From: Balaenoptera acutorostrata
Lineage: Eukaryota; Chordata; Mammalia; Artiodactyla; Balaenopteridae
Assembly (NCBI RefSeq): GCF_949987535.1
Contig: NC_080065.1
Span: forward strand, 40,463,239-40,527,238
DNA: 64,000 bases
Direction of reading: 5' to 3'
The stretch's first letter is position 1; the number at the start of each line of letters is the position of its first letter. Shown one piece after another: positions 24,191 through 36,176 of this stretch. The notes beneath the pieces were generated by a model. That model saw nothing but the letters and a program-made list of their open reading frames with translations, searched no databases and had not been told where the DNA came from. Both the position numbers and the translations under genes were made by a program.

Positions 24191-27100
24191 ATATTAACAA
24201 CAAGAAGTATTGAGAGTTTGACACATTAGATTGAAGAAAAATAAGTTAAGTCTAGACCACTCAGTGAAACAATAATTTAAGAGAAAGACAGCCAGTGCAA
24301 AATGTTAAAGGGTGCCAAGGAGACAAGCAAATTATAAGAGCTAAAACTCATGGTTGAGAGCAATTTGATGATACCTTACAAAATGAATCTGAGTGTTTAG
24401 ACTATGAGGAAAATATCTACATATTGGAAATAGGAATGTTATTTTAAAAACAAATTGGCTGTCCTATATTTAATTTACATAAAAATTAGATTTCTCAGTA
24501 CTTGTTTTTCTAGCCCTGATGCAGAAATAAAAATAATATATATCCACCTCTTGGTGAGGGAATTAAATTTTTTTCCAGTTATAAAAATCATAAAACTGCA
24601 AATTATCTGCAAAAATAAATATTTTTAAAGAGCTAAATCACTAGGGATGCCAAACTAATTCAACCTGGAATTATAACACCGTTGTATGTGGTCTGTAAGG
24701 GCAGATACAAATTAAAAATAAGAGGCTTAATACTCCCTGTTGAAAATAAGGAAAGAGCCCCTCCTCTCTTTTCTTAGAGCATTTCCTTTAGAAAACTTCA
24801 AAGTTCTATCTCTGTCTCTTTGAAATATACATAAACTCTTGAAAAACTAAATAAGCCTCTTGCACTTTATGACGCAGGAATGTCTTTCTCAAGGACCTAG
24901 GAGTCATTTCTTTAAAATGCAATCCAGGAAGATGGTGCCCCATCTCCTAGTGTCCGTGGAAGGGTGGGAGCCTTACTTCGGTGGGTTCCTTATCACCTGT
25001 CAAAAAGATGAGTTTATTTTTCCTTTGGCTAAAGCCAATTAGCTAACACAGGCAGTCACTCCAATTACCAGATGAGTTTAGGATGAACGTGTGACAAATG
25101 GTTCTGTCAAGTCCTCTTACTCGAGGACTATTTACTGTTTATCTTGAGAACATGTGTGTAACGAGTTGTATCTGCTTGGTTATACACGAGGGTGAGATTT
25201 CTTTCTGTCTTGCAATCTCTGAGCAGCTTGCGGGCCTAATATTTATTCAATAATGAAGTTTTCTTTTTCTTCTACCTTTGCGGACAGATTTTCTGGGTTG
25301 AGAGGAGATTTGAGTTTTAATTGTATTTCCGTAACAAGGTACAGTTCATGAAAAACACAAATTGATTATAAAAGGAAAACAATGTACTAGAATAGTTTTA
25401 AGTTAGTTTTGACGACTGAGAAATCTGATAGACTTGATCCCATGGCAACTAAAACCGTGGAGTAGAGAGGCAGCAAGGGAGAACGGAACAGCCTGGACCC
25501 AGGGAATCCACAATTCTACTCTTGGTTTCACCGTTTTGGTATTTGTATTTAATCTTATGAGGAATCATTTTTCTCATTCGTAAAAATGAGGTTAAATTGG
25601 ACTGGTAGCCTGTTGGCAATATCCATCTTTACATGTGTTTTATTTATTATACATTTTGCTTAGGTTATTTTCAAAATAGACTACACATAAAAATTGAACT
25701 TCTGGATAAAAGAAGAAGGAAAAGGAGAAGGGGAGGAAGAAGAAGAAGAAGGAGAGAAAAAAGGACGGTTTTGCTATACTGGGCTCATAATAACGTTAGC
25801 TGGAGCTGAGAAGTGACTGACTCCTTGATCTGGACACATGCTCTTGAGTGGCCCACAGTCTTCATCATTCCCTGTTGCATATTAGTTGGTTTGTTCATCT
25901 ACTTATATTTCCTGTATACATGTATGCAAGATATAGGTCACTGAACAAACCACTTAAAGTAGATGTGCATGATAAGACCAATAAGAAGGGAAGGACTATC
26001 TGAATGGTACTTTTCTACTCTCTTTTAGTAGAAAAGTAACACTCACATGTGTATGTACATGGGCAAGGCAAACAATGGAAGGTTTCCAAGCTGTGCTCCA
26101 GTAGGGGATCAATCCTTTGTATCTTGACAGGCAGTTATTGGTGATGTAATCCAAGCATGTCATTACCACCTGTGCCTTAACTGGCCAGAGTAGTTTCAAC
26201 ATAGAGCAAAACACACAGAACAAACAAAAGTTGATGACTGATTCAAAATCTTGCAGTGAATTCTAAAATGCCACCAAAGCTCTTTGGTAAAGTGTATCAT
26301 TATTGATTAGATGCCAATTTTTAATCTTGGTTATATGTACATTTTAAATATAGATTTGAAACTGCTATTCCCTTTAAACGTCTATTCACTTTTTTTTTTT
26401 TAAACAGAATTGCTCTTTCTCTTTTCCGTCAAACCTAAAGGTACCTAGTTCCTAAGATAAGCAAATGATCACTACATCAAGACATGTTATTTCTTCTTCA
26501 GCCTTCTAATGGGCATTAGTTTTATATCTAGTTTACCAAACTGTGGCAGATCTGTGGGCTTTCACTTTGTAACATGAATGAACATCTGATGAGGCATGTA
26601 TGGTATGGTATATAAACTATCTATGGTATATGGTATAGTATATAAACTAATGTATGGTATAGTATATAAACTATAAATATATCATGATATTTAAAAATCA
26701 GAAAATAGCCATATTTCAATGAAAAAAATCTTAGAATATCTACTTGACTTAAAGTACTATTGAACAATGCCATAATTAGTTTCCAAATGATTTACAATTA
26801 GCTTTTCTTCCAAAGAAAAATAAATAAATAATAAATGAAGCTTAAAATAAGCTTCTCTTTTTTTAAGAAAATTTCCTCATCAAAGAAATCAATATCGTTA
26901 ATAACAGGAAATGTCACAAATGTCCAGGTCTGCTAAAAATAAATCTGTCTAAAGGGAAAAAAACTCAAAGAAAGGTAAAATAATCTCTTTTATTTTTAGC
27001 TTGTAAAGTGTTTTGGAGGACTAATTGCTTATATACTGAATATCCTGTCCAGGCAAATTAAAATGGAAGTGAAATTATCATGCTTGGAATTTGCCCGCGT

Positions 27101-28422
27101 CACACATTCAACCATCCAGATTTCAAACACAATGACCTCAGCAATTCTCTTGCTAAATCCATCACCCTCACATTCTTTATACATATTCCATTTCCAGTCT
27201 TTCACCCTGAATAGCTGGCTGAAAATCGTGTTCAGCCTTGAAGTATTGGCAGCCATCCAGCTAATCTTCAAAACCGCATAATGAAATGAAGGGGGTGCAG
27301 ACCGAGCATACAGCATGCCAGCCTTAAGCGCATTCCTTGTCATTGGGCCTCATTCCATGACTATTAAATTATAATTTTAAATGATTTAATTTTTAAATTA
27401 TTTTTCATAGCCTGAAGCAATTTATGTGGGTGATATTAGGACCTCAGGGAATTAGCTTCTCCTTTAAATAAATATTAAGTAGTCAAAAAGTTTAGAACAC
27501 ATCAACTTGTTATATGTTAGTCTCAATCCAACGAACAGTGGTATATAGGGTGATGTTTAACATTTTTAGAACAAAGAATGCGATTGATTGTTTATGGAAT
27601 TCAAGTCAGACCTTTACATATGGTATGGAAATGCCTAAAATCTTCTTTCAGTTCCGGAACTATCCAATATAGGTTAAAAATAAAACCATGTGTAGGTATT
27701 TAAAATGTATTCTAATTTACAAGATTGGAAATTTCTCTTTGCTTCATTGACTTATGACTTCTTTGATTTGAAAAATAACCATAACTTAGAGAATAGGAAA
27801 ATAGCAGATAAGGACACATTGCTAGAAGATAGCTACTTCACTACAATTTTTTATGACAGTTCAGACTCAGGATTTTATGGCTCACTAAAATTGAGTTCAA
27901 AGCCTACAGTATGCATTTTAGCAACACACAATTCTTCACCACCTACTGAGAAAGTTTTAGTGTTTAAAGACTTAACAGCTGGGAATATAGGATCATATTT
28001 GGTTACATAGTTCTATGGACAATAAAAATTGATTATTAATAATCATTGAATAACATCCTGATTGATTTTTTATTTTCAATTTTTAATTTACCTCTTTACT
28101 TGCAAAACTCAGAGACCCATGGCCTGGGATTTTCTGTAGAAAGATCTGACACAGGTAACAGCCTTAGCTTTATCGCTCTTGAGACTTGTGTCAACACCAG
28201 TGAAAAATTAGTTGTTTCTTGCCATGAAATAATGCTGCTACTTAAATTTGTATTTACTTGAAGAATTGAGAAAGTAGGTTGGAAATTAAAGAAACCAACA
28301 GAAATGATTAAATCTAGAGAATATTTTACATTTCAAAATCAAATAATATGCTTCCTTCAGGCAAACAGTTTCCAAATTTCGTGGAATCCTTATTATGGCC
28401 CTCCCTTTTGCTGCATCTCAGG
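24190..28422. other. Repeat-poor region of about 4.2 kb
   Basis: Few recognisable repeats: a GGA/GAA-rich run at about 25708-25765 and a small tandem repeat at 26599-26672. Short open frames (for example 27705-28010) lack any recognisable domain or splice context. Parts may be conserved non-coding DNA; that is a guess. Confidence 0.4.
26599..26672. repeat. Three imperfect copies of a 20-bp repeat
   Basis: TATGGTATGGTATATAAACT, then TATGGTATAGTATATAAACT twice, with short spacers. Confidence 0.8.
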
Positions 28423-28430
28423 CCACTTTT

Positions 28431-28612
28431 TTTTTTTTATTGGAGTAAAATTGCTTTACAATGTTGTGTTAGTTTCTGCTGTACAATGGAGTGTATCAGC
28501 TATAGGTATACCTATATCCCCTCCTTCTTGGGCCTCCCTCCCTCCCTTACCCCCCCATCTAGGTCATCACAGATCAGCAAGCTGAGCTCCCTGTGCTATA
28601 TACAGCAGGTTC
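28431..28612 (-). mobile_element. 5'-truncated L1 3' end
   Basis: T-run then ATTGGAGTAAAATTGCTTTA, the reverse L1 3' end. Flanked by CCACTTTT at 28423-28430 and 28613-28620. Confidence 0.8.
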
Positions 28613-28620
28613 CCACTTTT

Positions 28621-29270
28621 GGAGTGGTGTACTTAATTGACCTTATTCTGTTTATGCTGTTACTTCACAATGGTGTTATTCTGGTGATTCCAGATTTTCT
28701 TAGAACTATTATTGTAGTCTTCATGGATTTCAAGGAGTATAACGCTTTAACAGGACAATAATTTTATAAGTTCCAAAGTTGTTGGATAACACCAGTTTTC
28801 AACAATTTCCCAGGCATGCACAGTGGTTTATTTTTACTGAAGAACAAACTGATGTACAGCTAACTATAAAATATTGGAAATAGCGATTCCCAAAGTACAT
28901 CAGAGAAGGTTAAAAGGTCACAGGACTTCTTACAAAGTTAACATTTGAATTATTTTTCAGTTTAGCAAGCTGAATAAAGGGTACTCTAGATTCTTCAGAT
29001 AAACTAAAACAACTAAAAATACAAAAACTTTTTCTTCAGTCAAATCAAGACAAGTTAACTTAGAGTGGACTGGTGTGCAGGGCCACAGAAATCACTGTAT
29101 GACTGAAAAGGGAACTCAACAATCACTGAATATTTGAACAAAATTATGGCCCTATTCTTCAGAAATAACTAAAGAAAAAGAATTTTAAGGGTTGTTACTT
29201 CTTTCTAAGTGAAAGTGAAACGCACTATTAGGAAAAAGAAATCCGTAGAGTCTACATTAATGAATTTATA
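28621..29270. other. Unrecognised sequence
   Basis: Nothing recognisable seen. Confidence 0.4.
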
Positions 29271-29274
29271 ACCT

Positions 29275-29325
29275 GTTTGGCACTTAGAGGGGTGCCTGGA
29301 TATAGTGCTCAATAAAGGTCAGCAT
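29275..29325 (+). mobile_element. L2/MIR tail fragment
   Basis: GGCACTTAGAGGGGTGCCTGG then GCTCAATAAAGG. Confidence 0.5.
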
Positions 29326-29457
29326 CCTCATCCTCACCTTCAGTCCTTGTTGCAAGTGGTCGGTAGCTGATAACAAGCAAGACATAGATTGCTTGTTATC
29401 AAGATTCCTGCTTCAAAGGTCGTTGACCATACTTCTCTTCAGGGAGTAAGGAGTGGG

Positions 29458-29640
29458 TGTTGGGGTCAGAAAGCCTTCCTTAATTTGAACTATGTTTCTG
29501 CTACTTATTAGCAATGGAAACTTGGGCTTTTTTTTAAGTTTGATGAATCAATTTCTGTTCTATAAAATAAGGTCAATAATTGCTACCTCACAGGTTGGGC
29601 TAACAGTGTAGTCTCTGACACATAGTAGGTGCTTCTTTCA
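29458..29640 (+). mobile_element. MIR
   Basis: GGGGTCAGAAAGCCTTCC, TTTGAACTATGTTTCTGC, CTACTTATTAGC, CTCACAGGTTG and CACATAGTAGGTGCTTC occur in MIR order. Confidence 0.75.
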
Positions 29641-29789
29641 TGTGTGCTAGTGTTCCCTCTTCTCTTTGAAACAAGTATTCAGTTGAAATGTTTTTCTGTG
29701 CACACCCTATGTAAGAGGAGAGTTCTAGTAGTACCACATATCCATTCTCCACTTTGTCCTTAGAAAAGAACCTCTGAGTATTCACTGGT

Positions 29790-30215
29790 CACATTGCTTT
29801 CCCGGATATGCTTCATTTCCCAGATATCTTTGCAGCTAAGTGTGGCCATTTGAGTTCTGACAGATATGAAAGTGAAAATAGAATGTTCAACTTCCTGAAA
29901 GTGTGCTAAATAGGTAGCCTGGCCCACTCCTTCCCTTTCCTAATTTTTGCTGACTGGAATGTAAAAGTAATAACTGGAGCAACAGCAGCCATTTTGAGTC
30001 ATGCAGAAGAGGGTCACAGCCTAGGAATGGATCATTAGAAGCTAGGAAAAATGTGTGTGTCTCTAATGAAATATTGTTCTAATTAAGGTATGTCGTCTGA
30101 CCCCAGAGCCTTAGACTGTCAAATTCCAGGATAAAAATTTTATGCATTTTAGTCACCGTTAATTTCAGTTTTCTATCACAAGTAGCAAAAGCTAATCCTA
30201 ACTAACACTATCCCA
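29790..30215. mobile_element. Ancient repeat, family uncertain
   Basis: CTTTGCAGCTAAGTGTGGCC, AGCAGCCATTTTGAGTCATG and AGCTAATCCTAACTAACAC appear in an order I know from a common old repeat, but I cannot name it safely. Confidence 0.4.
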
Positions 30216-30499
30216 AAATATATTTGGGAGTACAAGCAGAATTGACATATTATTCATGTATTCTTATGGTTTATTATTTTTGATAGCACTTTTGTTAGGG
30301 TTATCTTTTTATGCAAGTTTCTCAGAAATACTTGAATTATATTTATAACACAGAAAAAAATTCTGTATGAGCCAGAGAAGTTGGTATGGCATAGGGCTAC
30401 AAATGATAACATTTAAAGACAGGGATCTACTCCCTTTGACTAAGCTTTGGGTTCCATACAATCCACACAGTGGGACTGAAAAAAGTGATTGGTGTCTGA

Positions 30500-31070
30500 T
30501 CATCTGTTCTGGTTACTATCGCTATACTACAGAACACCCAAAACTTAGTGGCTGAAAACCACCATTTTATTATGTGCAAGAATTCTGGAGTCAAGAATTG
30601 GGACAGGATATAGAAAAGTTGCTAGTCTCTATGTTATGGTGTCTGGGCCTCAAATGAGATCAGCTGAAGGCTGGGGTGACTCAAGAGTCAAGGGCTAGAA
30701 TTATCTGAAGTTCACTCCTTACAAGTATGTCTGCTGTTGTCCTATAAGGACTAGAAGACTAGCATTGCCAATTGGCATAACTTATACGTGGCTTCTCCCT
30801 GTGTTTTGTCTTCCTCATGGCATAGTGGCCTCAAGGTACTTATTCATATATCTTACAGAGTGGCACAGGGCTCCAAATACATGTGTTTTCAATCAACGTG
30901 ATAGAAGCTGCATCATCCTTTACTAACTATCCCCACTTATGCTGGCCTGTAGTTGAGGAAGCAGTTCCATGCCTGCTGAGATATAAGAGGAGGGGACATA
31001 GACTCTACCTCTTGTTGGAAGGAATGTCAAAGAACTTGGAGGAAGGAATGATTTAAAATAGCCACACCTT
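30500..31070. mobile_element. Ancient interspersed repeat, family not named
   Basis: AACTTAGTGGCTGAAAACC near the start and CTCTACCTCTTGTTGGAAGG with TAAAATAGCCACACC near the end. Same family as 21105 and 23491. The 164-codon minus frame across its end is a by-product. Confidence 0.5.
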
Positions 31071-32520
31071 TGTGTACTGAAGGAGAAGTAAGTAGCTCCG
31101 AGTTTTGTCATGGCTAGGCCTGGTACGGCCCAATGATACAGTAAGGAATAGAGCAAGGACTTAATGTGACTTGTATTAGTAGGCAAATTCTTGAATGTTG
31201 CTGTGGTCCTTCCAGCCCAACTAATAGATAAAACACAGGGAACCCAGAGATGTGAGTAATTCTGACCTAGTAGGATGATTCTCCTACACAGGTTGCACTG
31301 ACCTCTGAAATTTGAATGAACTTTATGAGGAACTAACATCTCGGTAACTAGCAACAGTGAAACATTGGGGAGCTGCTTCCACTCACTTTTATCATTATCT
31401 GGTTGATTTCTTTGCATTGCTTAGGTCTGTGTCAAACCAAACACAGCAACCCTGTGTTTGAGTTTCTATTCTCACCAGTCTTCATACTTTGTGGTCTAGT
31501 GTCTTAACCTGGTTTGGATGAACAAGAACCTTCTATACTTGGAGATATTAAAACTTGATAGTGGTGACATTATTAATATTTCAAGTTCAATAACTTTTCT
31601 AATTATAACCAGACAGAAATAAACATCAAGGTATTCTTGCTTATTGGGTGACAAATAATTTCTCGTACCAAGAATTTGTAAACTGAGAGACTAATATCTG
31701 AAAAAAAAATTTAGTTTCACTGTTAAAATTCTGTGTCTCAATTTGCTTGTCATGCAACAAATGAAAATTCTACCTAACTTGGGGAAGTTTGGTGGGAATT
31801 AAAAATATGGGCGTGAACAGCTCCTGGCACAGAGCAGGCCCTTAGCAAATGCTGGCTTCCTCTTCCCCATGTGGCCTCCTGTAGACTCTGTCACACTCCA
31901 GGGCAGTGTCTCGTTTCCTAAAGTGAGTCTGCAACTTGGAAATTCAATTTCTGATTCACTGAAAAGGAAATTACAACAAGACTCAAAATCACCACTGTTT
32001 CAAAAGCTCTACCTTTCTAAAAATTAACAAAAGAGCTGATACTGATATTTCTAAGTCATCTTTTATGATCAGAAAATATGCTATTCCAGACTTTTATCAT
32101 TTCAGTGAGAAATAAGGAGGTTATGGCTTAGAGAGTTTCAAACTTGAAAAAACCAAATTTACATTTCTTACAGTAATTTTAATAATTGTCATTCATAGCC
32201 ATAATTGTAGGCTTATAAATCTAACCGTCTCTGAGCCTAAGGAGTTGGCTGCTTACAACTAGCTTTTGCCCACGATCATTGGCCTTATTTCTCTGCTCAC
32301 ATAAATTAGTCGCTAGTGCTTCACACATTTTATCATCATTATCATACAGCTTTATAACAGAGCACAACGGGGCTCCAGTGGAGCAGCTGTGTGTGTGGCT
32401 TGTGTATTCCCTAGTCTAGAACAGTCACAGCCTGTAATGGATGGGATAATAAAAAGCGATCCCTACCCAGTGGATTTCATTATACACTGTCTGCCTTATG
32501 CAAACCTGTGCTTTGGGAAA
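31071..32520. other. Unrecognised sequence
   Basis: No exon-like signal. 31815-31860 (ctcctggcacagagcaggcc) resembles an L2/MIR tail. Confidence 0.4.
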
Positions 32521-32531
32521 CATCAATTTTA

Positions 32532-32773
32532 TTTATTTATTTTTAACATCTTTATTGGAGTATAATTGCTTTACAACGGTGTGTTAGTTTCTGTTTTATA
32601 ACAAAGTGAATCAGTTATACATATACATATATCACCATATCTCCTCCCTCTTGCATCTCCCTCCCACCCTCCCCATCCCACCCCTCTAGGTGGTCACAAA
32701 GCACCGAGCTGATCTCCCTGTGGTATGCGGCTGCTTCCCACTAGCTATCTATTTTACATTTGGTAGTGTATAG
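32532..32773 (-). mobile_element. 5'-truncated L1 3' end
   Basis: Reverse L1 3' UTR beginning AACATCTTTATTGGAGTATA and ending TTTGGTAGTGTATAG. Flanked by ATCAATTTTA at 32522-32531 and 32774-32783. Confidence 0.87.
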
Positions 32774-33357
32774 ATCAATTTTAAACTGAGATATGAGAAC
32801 ATTTGGCTACAGCTGTTAAAATACATGAGTGATTTTAAAAATAAAAATATTCATGTTACTAAACAGAAAGTAAGAGGTAGAAAGTTCCAGGATTGGGCCA
32901 GCAAAGGTTTCAGAATGGGCTCTGGCTGTTTCCATCTTCTGTTCTGCCATTCTCATCAGGTTGGTGATGCCTTCTCTAGCTGCACCAGGCACTACAATCT
33001 TATAGGGCATTGTCCAAAAACAGAGAGGAAGGAGCGGATCTTCTTTTTGACTTTTGTCAGCAAGATAATTTTCCCAGAATCCCCCTATAGACTTCTTTCA
33101 TTTCATTGGCCAGAACTTGGTCACATGGCCACACTGACTGCAAAGGGGGCAGGAGATGGAGTGTCTGTCACTTTCACCCTCTGTCATGGGAAGCAGACTG
33201 CTAATGAATAAGACTAGAAAAAGAGTGACTGTAGGGTACCTATTGGAAGATCTCCTGTCATCCCTGATAACTGGTAATCGCTGTAAAGTTACAACTAAGG
33301 TCATGGATATTTTAGAGGAATAGTTAAATAAAAATAAGAAAATAATGATACAAGCGG

Positions 33358-33600
33358 CTGGCATTTGTTGAGGGCTTACTGTGTGCCAAGTGTGGTGCTA
33401 AATGATTTACATTTACCATCTCATTTTACTTTCAAAATCAGCCTATGAGGACAGTATTATTACATCCTCTCTATAAAGGAGGAAACTAAGATTTAGAGAG
33501 ATAAAATAACTTTCCCCAGGACATGCAGCTGTTGAGAGTGAGGTCAGTATTTGAAGGCGGCTGCCCTGACCCTAGAGTTTATGTTCCTTATCAAATTCAA
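33358..33600 (-). mobile_element. MIR
   Basis: GGCATTTGTTGAGGGCTTAC, TGTGTGCCAAGTG, GAGGAAACTAAG and CATGCAGCTGTTGAGAG in reverse MIR order. Confidence 0.75.
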
Positions 33601-33837
33601 AATATAATTCTTGAGTCCCTACTACATTTTAATCAGTGTGTCTTACTACACCAAGAGTCTTAGCAACACGCAAGGCAATTTGTTTCTCTTTTTCATCGGA
33701 ATCATAGTCTTAAGGGGTGAACGCTAAGGTGATTATACATGTGCATATTCTCAAAGGGGATAAAGTATTTAGAGATTGCAATAAAGGGATTTAACCTATT
33801 TTAAAATGTGAGAGCAGGCTTCTTTGACTAAGTCATC

Positions 33838-33873
33838 AGTATTAGTCTGGGTTCTCCAGAGATACAGAACCAA

Positions 33874-33919
<46 letters not shown>

Positions 33920-34200
33920 AGAGAGAGAAAGAGATTGTAAGGAATTGCTTGCTCACCTGTGGGAGTTCGCAAGTTTGAAATCTGCAGGGCAGGCTGGGAG
34001 TTCCCACAAGAGCTGATATCACAGTCTCAAATTTGAAGGCTGTTTTGAGGCAGAATTATTTCCTTTTCAGGGGATCTCAGTCTTTTAAGGCCTTCAGCTG
34101 ATTGGATGAGTCCCACTCACATTATAGAGGGTAATCTGCTTATTTAAAGTTTACTTATTTAAATGTTAGTCACATCTAAAAAATAAACACCTTCAGAGCA
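33838..34200. mobile_element. Ancient repeat with an internal GT microsatellite
   Basis: TATTAGTCTGGGTTCTCCAG, AGATACAGAACCAATAG, then (GT)n, then TTGTAAGGAATTGCTTGCTC and GCCTTCAGCTGATTGGATG. Common old repeat; family not named with confidence. Confidence 0.5.
33877..33917. repeat. (GT)n microsatellite
   Basis: About 20 uninterrupted GT units. Confidence 0.97.
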
Positions 34201-34555
34201 ACATCTCCGCTGGTGTTTGCCCAAACGACTGAGCACCATAGCTGTGGTAGGCTGACAGAACTAACCGTCACATCATCTTTAGTCTCAAACTCCAAGAATG
34301 AGTAGAAATTATCCAAGAGCTGGGGAAAGAGAACTCTAAGAATAAAGAACTGAGTGAATAGAGGCATGAGTCAGGATAGAGTTTGGTACATTTAAGGAAA
34401 TGGAAGAAATTTATAATGGCTGCATCAGATAAACAAGAGTAGTGATGGCTTGAAATGAGACTGGAGATAAGGAAAGGATCTCTATCATGAAAAGCCTTTG
34501 AAGTGGACACTTAAAAGTTCTTCAGCACTCACATCTTTGTGTTTTAGTGCATTTT

Positions 34556-34570
34556 GAGTTTTATTTTTTT
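34556..34570. repeat. Target-site duplication of the complete L1, 3' side
   Basis: GAGTTTTATTTTTTT is identical over 15 bp to 41928-41942. It runs straight into the T-run that is the poly(A) tail of the minus-strand element, so the last T residues cannot be assigned exactly. Confidence 0.92.
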
Positions 34571-34605
34571 TTTTTTTTTTTTTTTTCCACACACACACAC
34601 TGTAT

Positions 34606-34611
34606 TTTATT
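34606..34611 (-). terminator. Polyadenylation signal used by the transduced transcript
   Basis: AATAAA on the minus strand, 20 bases upstream of the first base of the poly(A) tail at 34586. A GT-rich run lies between signal and tail. The spacing is normal for mammalian cleavage and polyadenylation. Confidence 0.8.
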
Positions 34612-35258
34612 TTTACAAGAGATAGATAGACTGACACCAAGCATTGTACATGGATGACCACAACAAAAGCAACAATGATTGCAATTACCAAACATGAAAC
34701 ACACTTATACTATGTCATAATATTGACATTCAGTCCAGTAATCCTCCACTGTAACAGCTCCTTTACTTTGCAGTGAAAATTGATTTGTATATTCTTTTCC
34801 TCTGAGTCCTTGTGGGATTTTTTTTTTTAATTCAGACAGAAAGTCACAAAAATTATACTCATCCTCATCAGTTCACTCAGTCCCATGTAATTAATTTCTT
34901 TTTTTTCATCTTGATCTTTTGTTAGCAGTTTTATGAGTTCATCAGTTTTTCATTAGAGTTCTGAAAATGCTTATTCATTCAGTTCAGCAGTACAGTCAGT
35001 TACCAGAAACCTGTACTTGTCAGAGTCTTTTCCATGAATTTCTTGAAGATGAAACTCTTTTATAGGAACATATTTGCAAAATCATCAGAGTACACCCAGA
35101 ACTGTCTGTAAATGACAAAAGACTTAAAAATGACCATGGTTAAAGATTTGATGAAAGTTCATAATAATGCAGTTGACAAGAAAATTAGTTATTTCTGAGA
35201 TATACATTTTAAAGTAATAACTAGGATTATTACTTATAACATTATACCAGAACATATA

Positions 35259-35946
35259 AGATTTTTAGACGTTTCCTGTAATGTCTGAAACATTTATATT
35301 AACATATTTCCATACATATTTCCATACAAATACAAATATAAGATTTTTAGAAATTTCATGTAATGTCTGAAACATTTATATTAACATATTTCCATACATA
35401 TTTCCATACAAATACAAGATTTTTAGAAATTTCATGTAATGTCTGAAACATTTATATTAACATATTTCCATACATATTTCCATACAAATACAAGATTTTT
35501 AGAAATTTCATGTAATGTCTGAAACATTTATATTAACATATTTCCATACATATTTCCATACAAATACAAGATTTTTAGAAATTTCATGTAATGTCTGAAA
35601 CATTTATATTAACATATTTCCATACATATTTCCATACAAATACAAATATAAGATTTTTAGAAATTTCATGTAATGTCTGAAACATTTATATTAACATATT
35701 TCCATACATATTTCCATACAAATATAAGATTTTTAGAAATTTCATGTAATGTCTGAAACATTTATATTAACATATTTCCATACATATTTCCATACAAATA
35801 CAAGATTTTTAGAAATTTCATGTAATGTCTGAAACATTTATATTAACATATTTCCATACATATTTCCATACAAATACAAATATAAGATTTTTAGAAATTT
35901 CATGTAATGTCTGAAACATTTATATTAACATATTTCCATACAAATA
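35259..35946. repeat. Minisatellite: nine tandem copies of a 76/82-bp unit inside the transduced DNA
   Basis: Units begin with AGATTTTTAG at 35259, 35341, 35417, 35493, 35569, 35651, 35727, 35803 and 35885, giving lengths of 82, 76, 76, 76, 82, 76, 76, 82 and a short last copy of about 62. The 82-bp form has six extra bases (AAATAT) near its end. Each full unit holds two copies of CATATTTCCATA; the last has one. Copies 2 to 8 are almost identical, while copy 1 differs (GACGTTTCCTG for GAAATTTCATG), so amplification was recent. Confidence 0.95.
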
Positions 35947-36176
35947 ACCCAATGAAAGTTTAGTATTAGTTGTTTTGTTTGTTTTTTTATACTGCAGGTT
36001 CTTATTAGGCATCAGTTTTATACACATCAGTGTATACATGTCAATCCCAATCGCCCAATTCAGCACATCACCATCCCCACCTCATCGCAGTTTTCCCCCC
36101 TTGGTGTCCATATGTCCATTCTCTACATCTGTGTCTCAACTTCTGCCCTGCAAACTGGCTCATCTGTACCATTTTT

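Larger units (their letters stand above)
34587..35970 (-). mobile_element. Non-L1 DNA between the L1 3' end and its final poly(A): 3' transduction or chimera
   Basis: Nothing here matches L1 3' UTR, which ends at the GCAGTATAAAAAAAC junction near 35990. Yet the target-site duplication and poly(A) lie beyond this block, so it entered with the L1. L1 transcripts often read through their weak signal into flanking DNA and use a downstream one, which gives this structure. A downstream signal is present (AATAAA at 34606-34611). The block holds a tandem repeat (35259-35946) and about 670 bp of unique sequence (34587-35258) with no open frame worth calling. The unique part could be genomic flank of the parent L1 or the 3' UTR of a cellular transcript. 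Confidence 0.85.

Noticed and set aside
27705..28010. 101-codon plus-strand frame considered as an exon or small gene
   Set aside because: No recognisable domain, no convincing Kozak or splice setting, AT-rich composition like its surroundings.
30923..31417. 164-codon minus-strand frame
   Set aside because: Overlaps the end of an ancient repeat and shows no protein family signature.
35259..35946. CRISPR array
   Set aside because: Units are contiguous 76/82-bp copies without unique spacers, in mammalian DNA.
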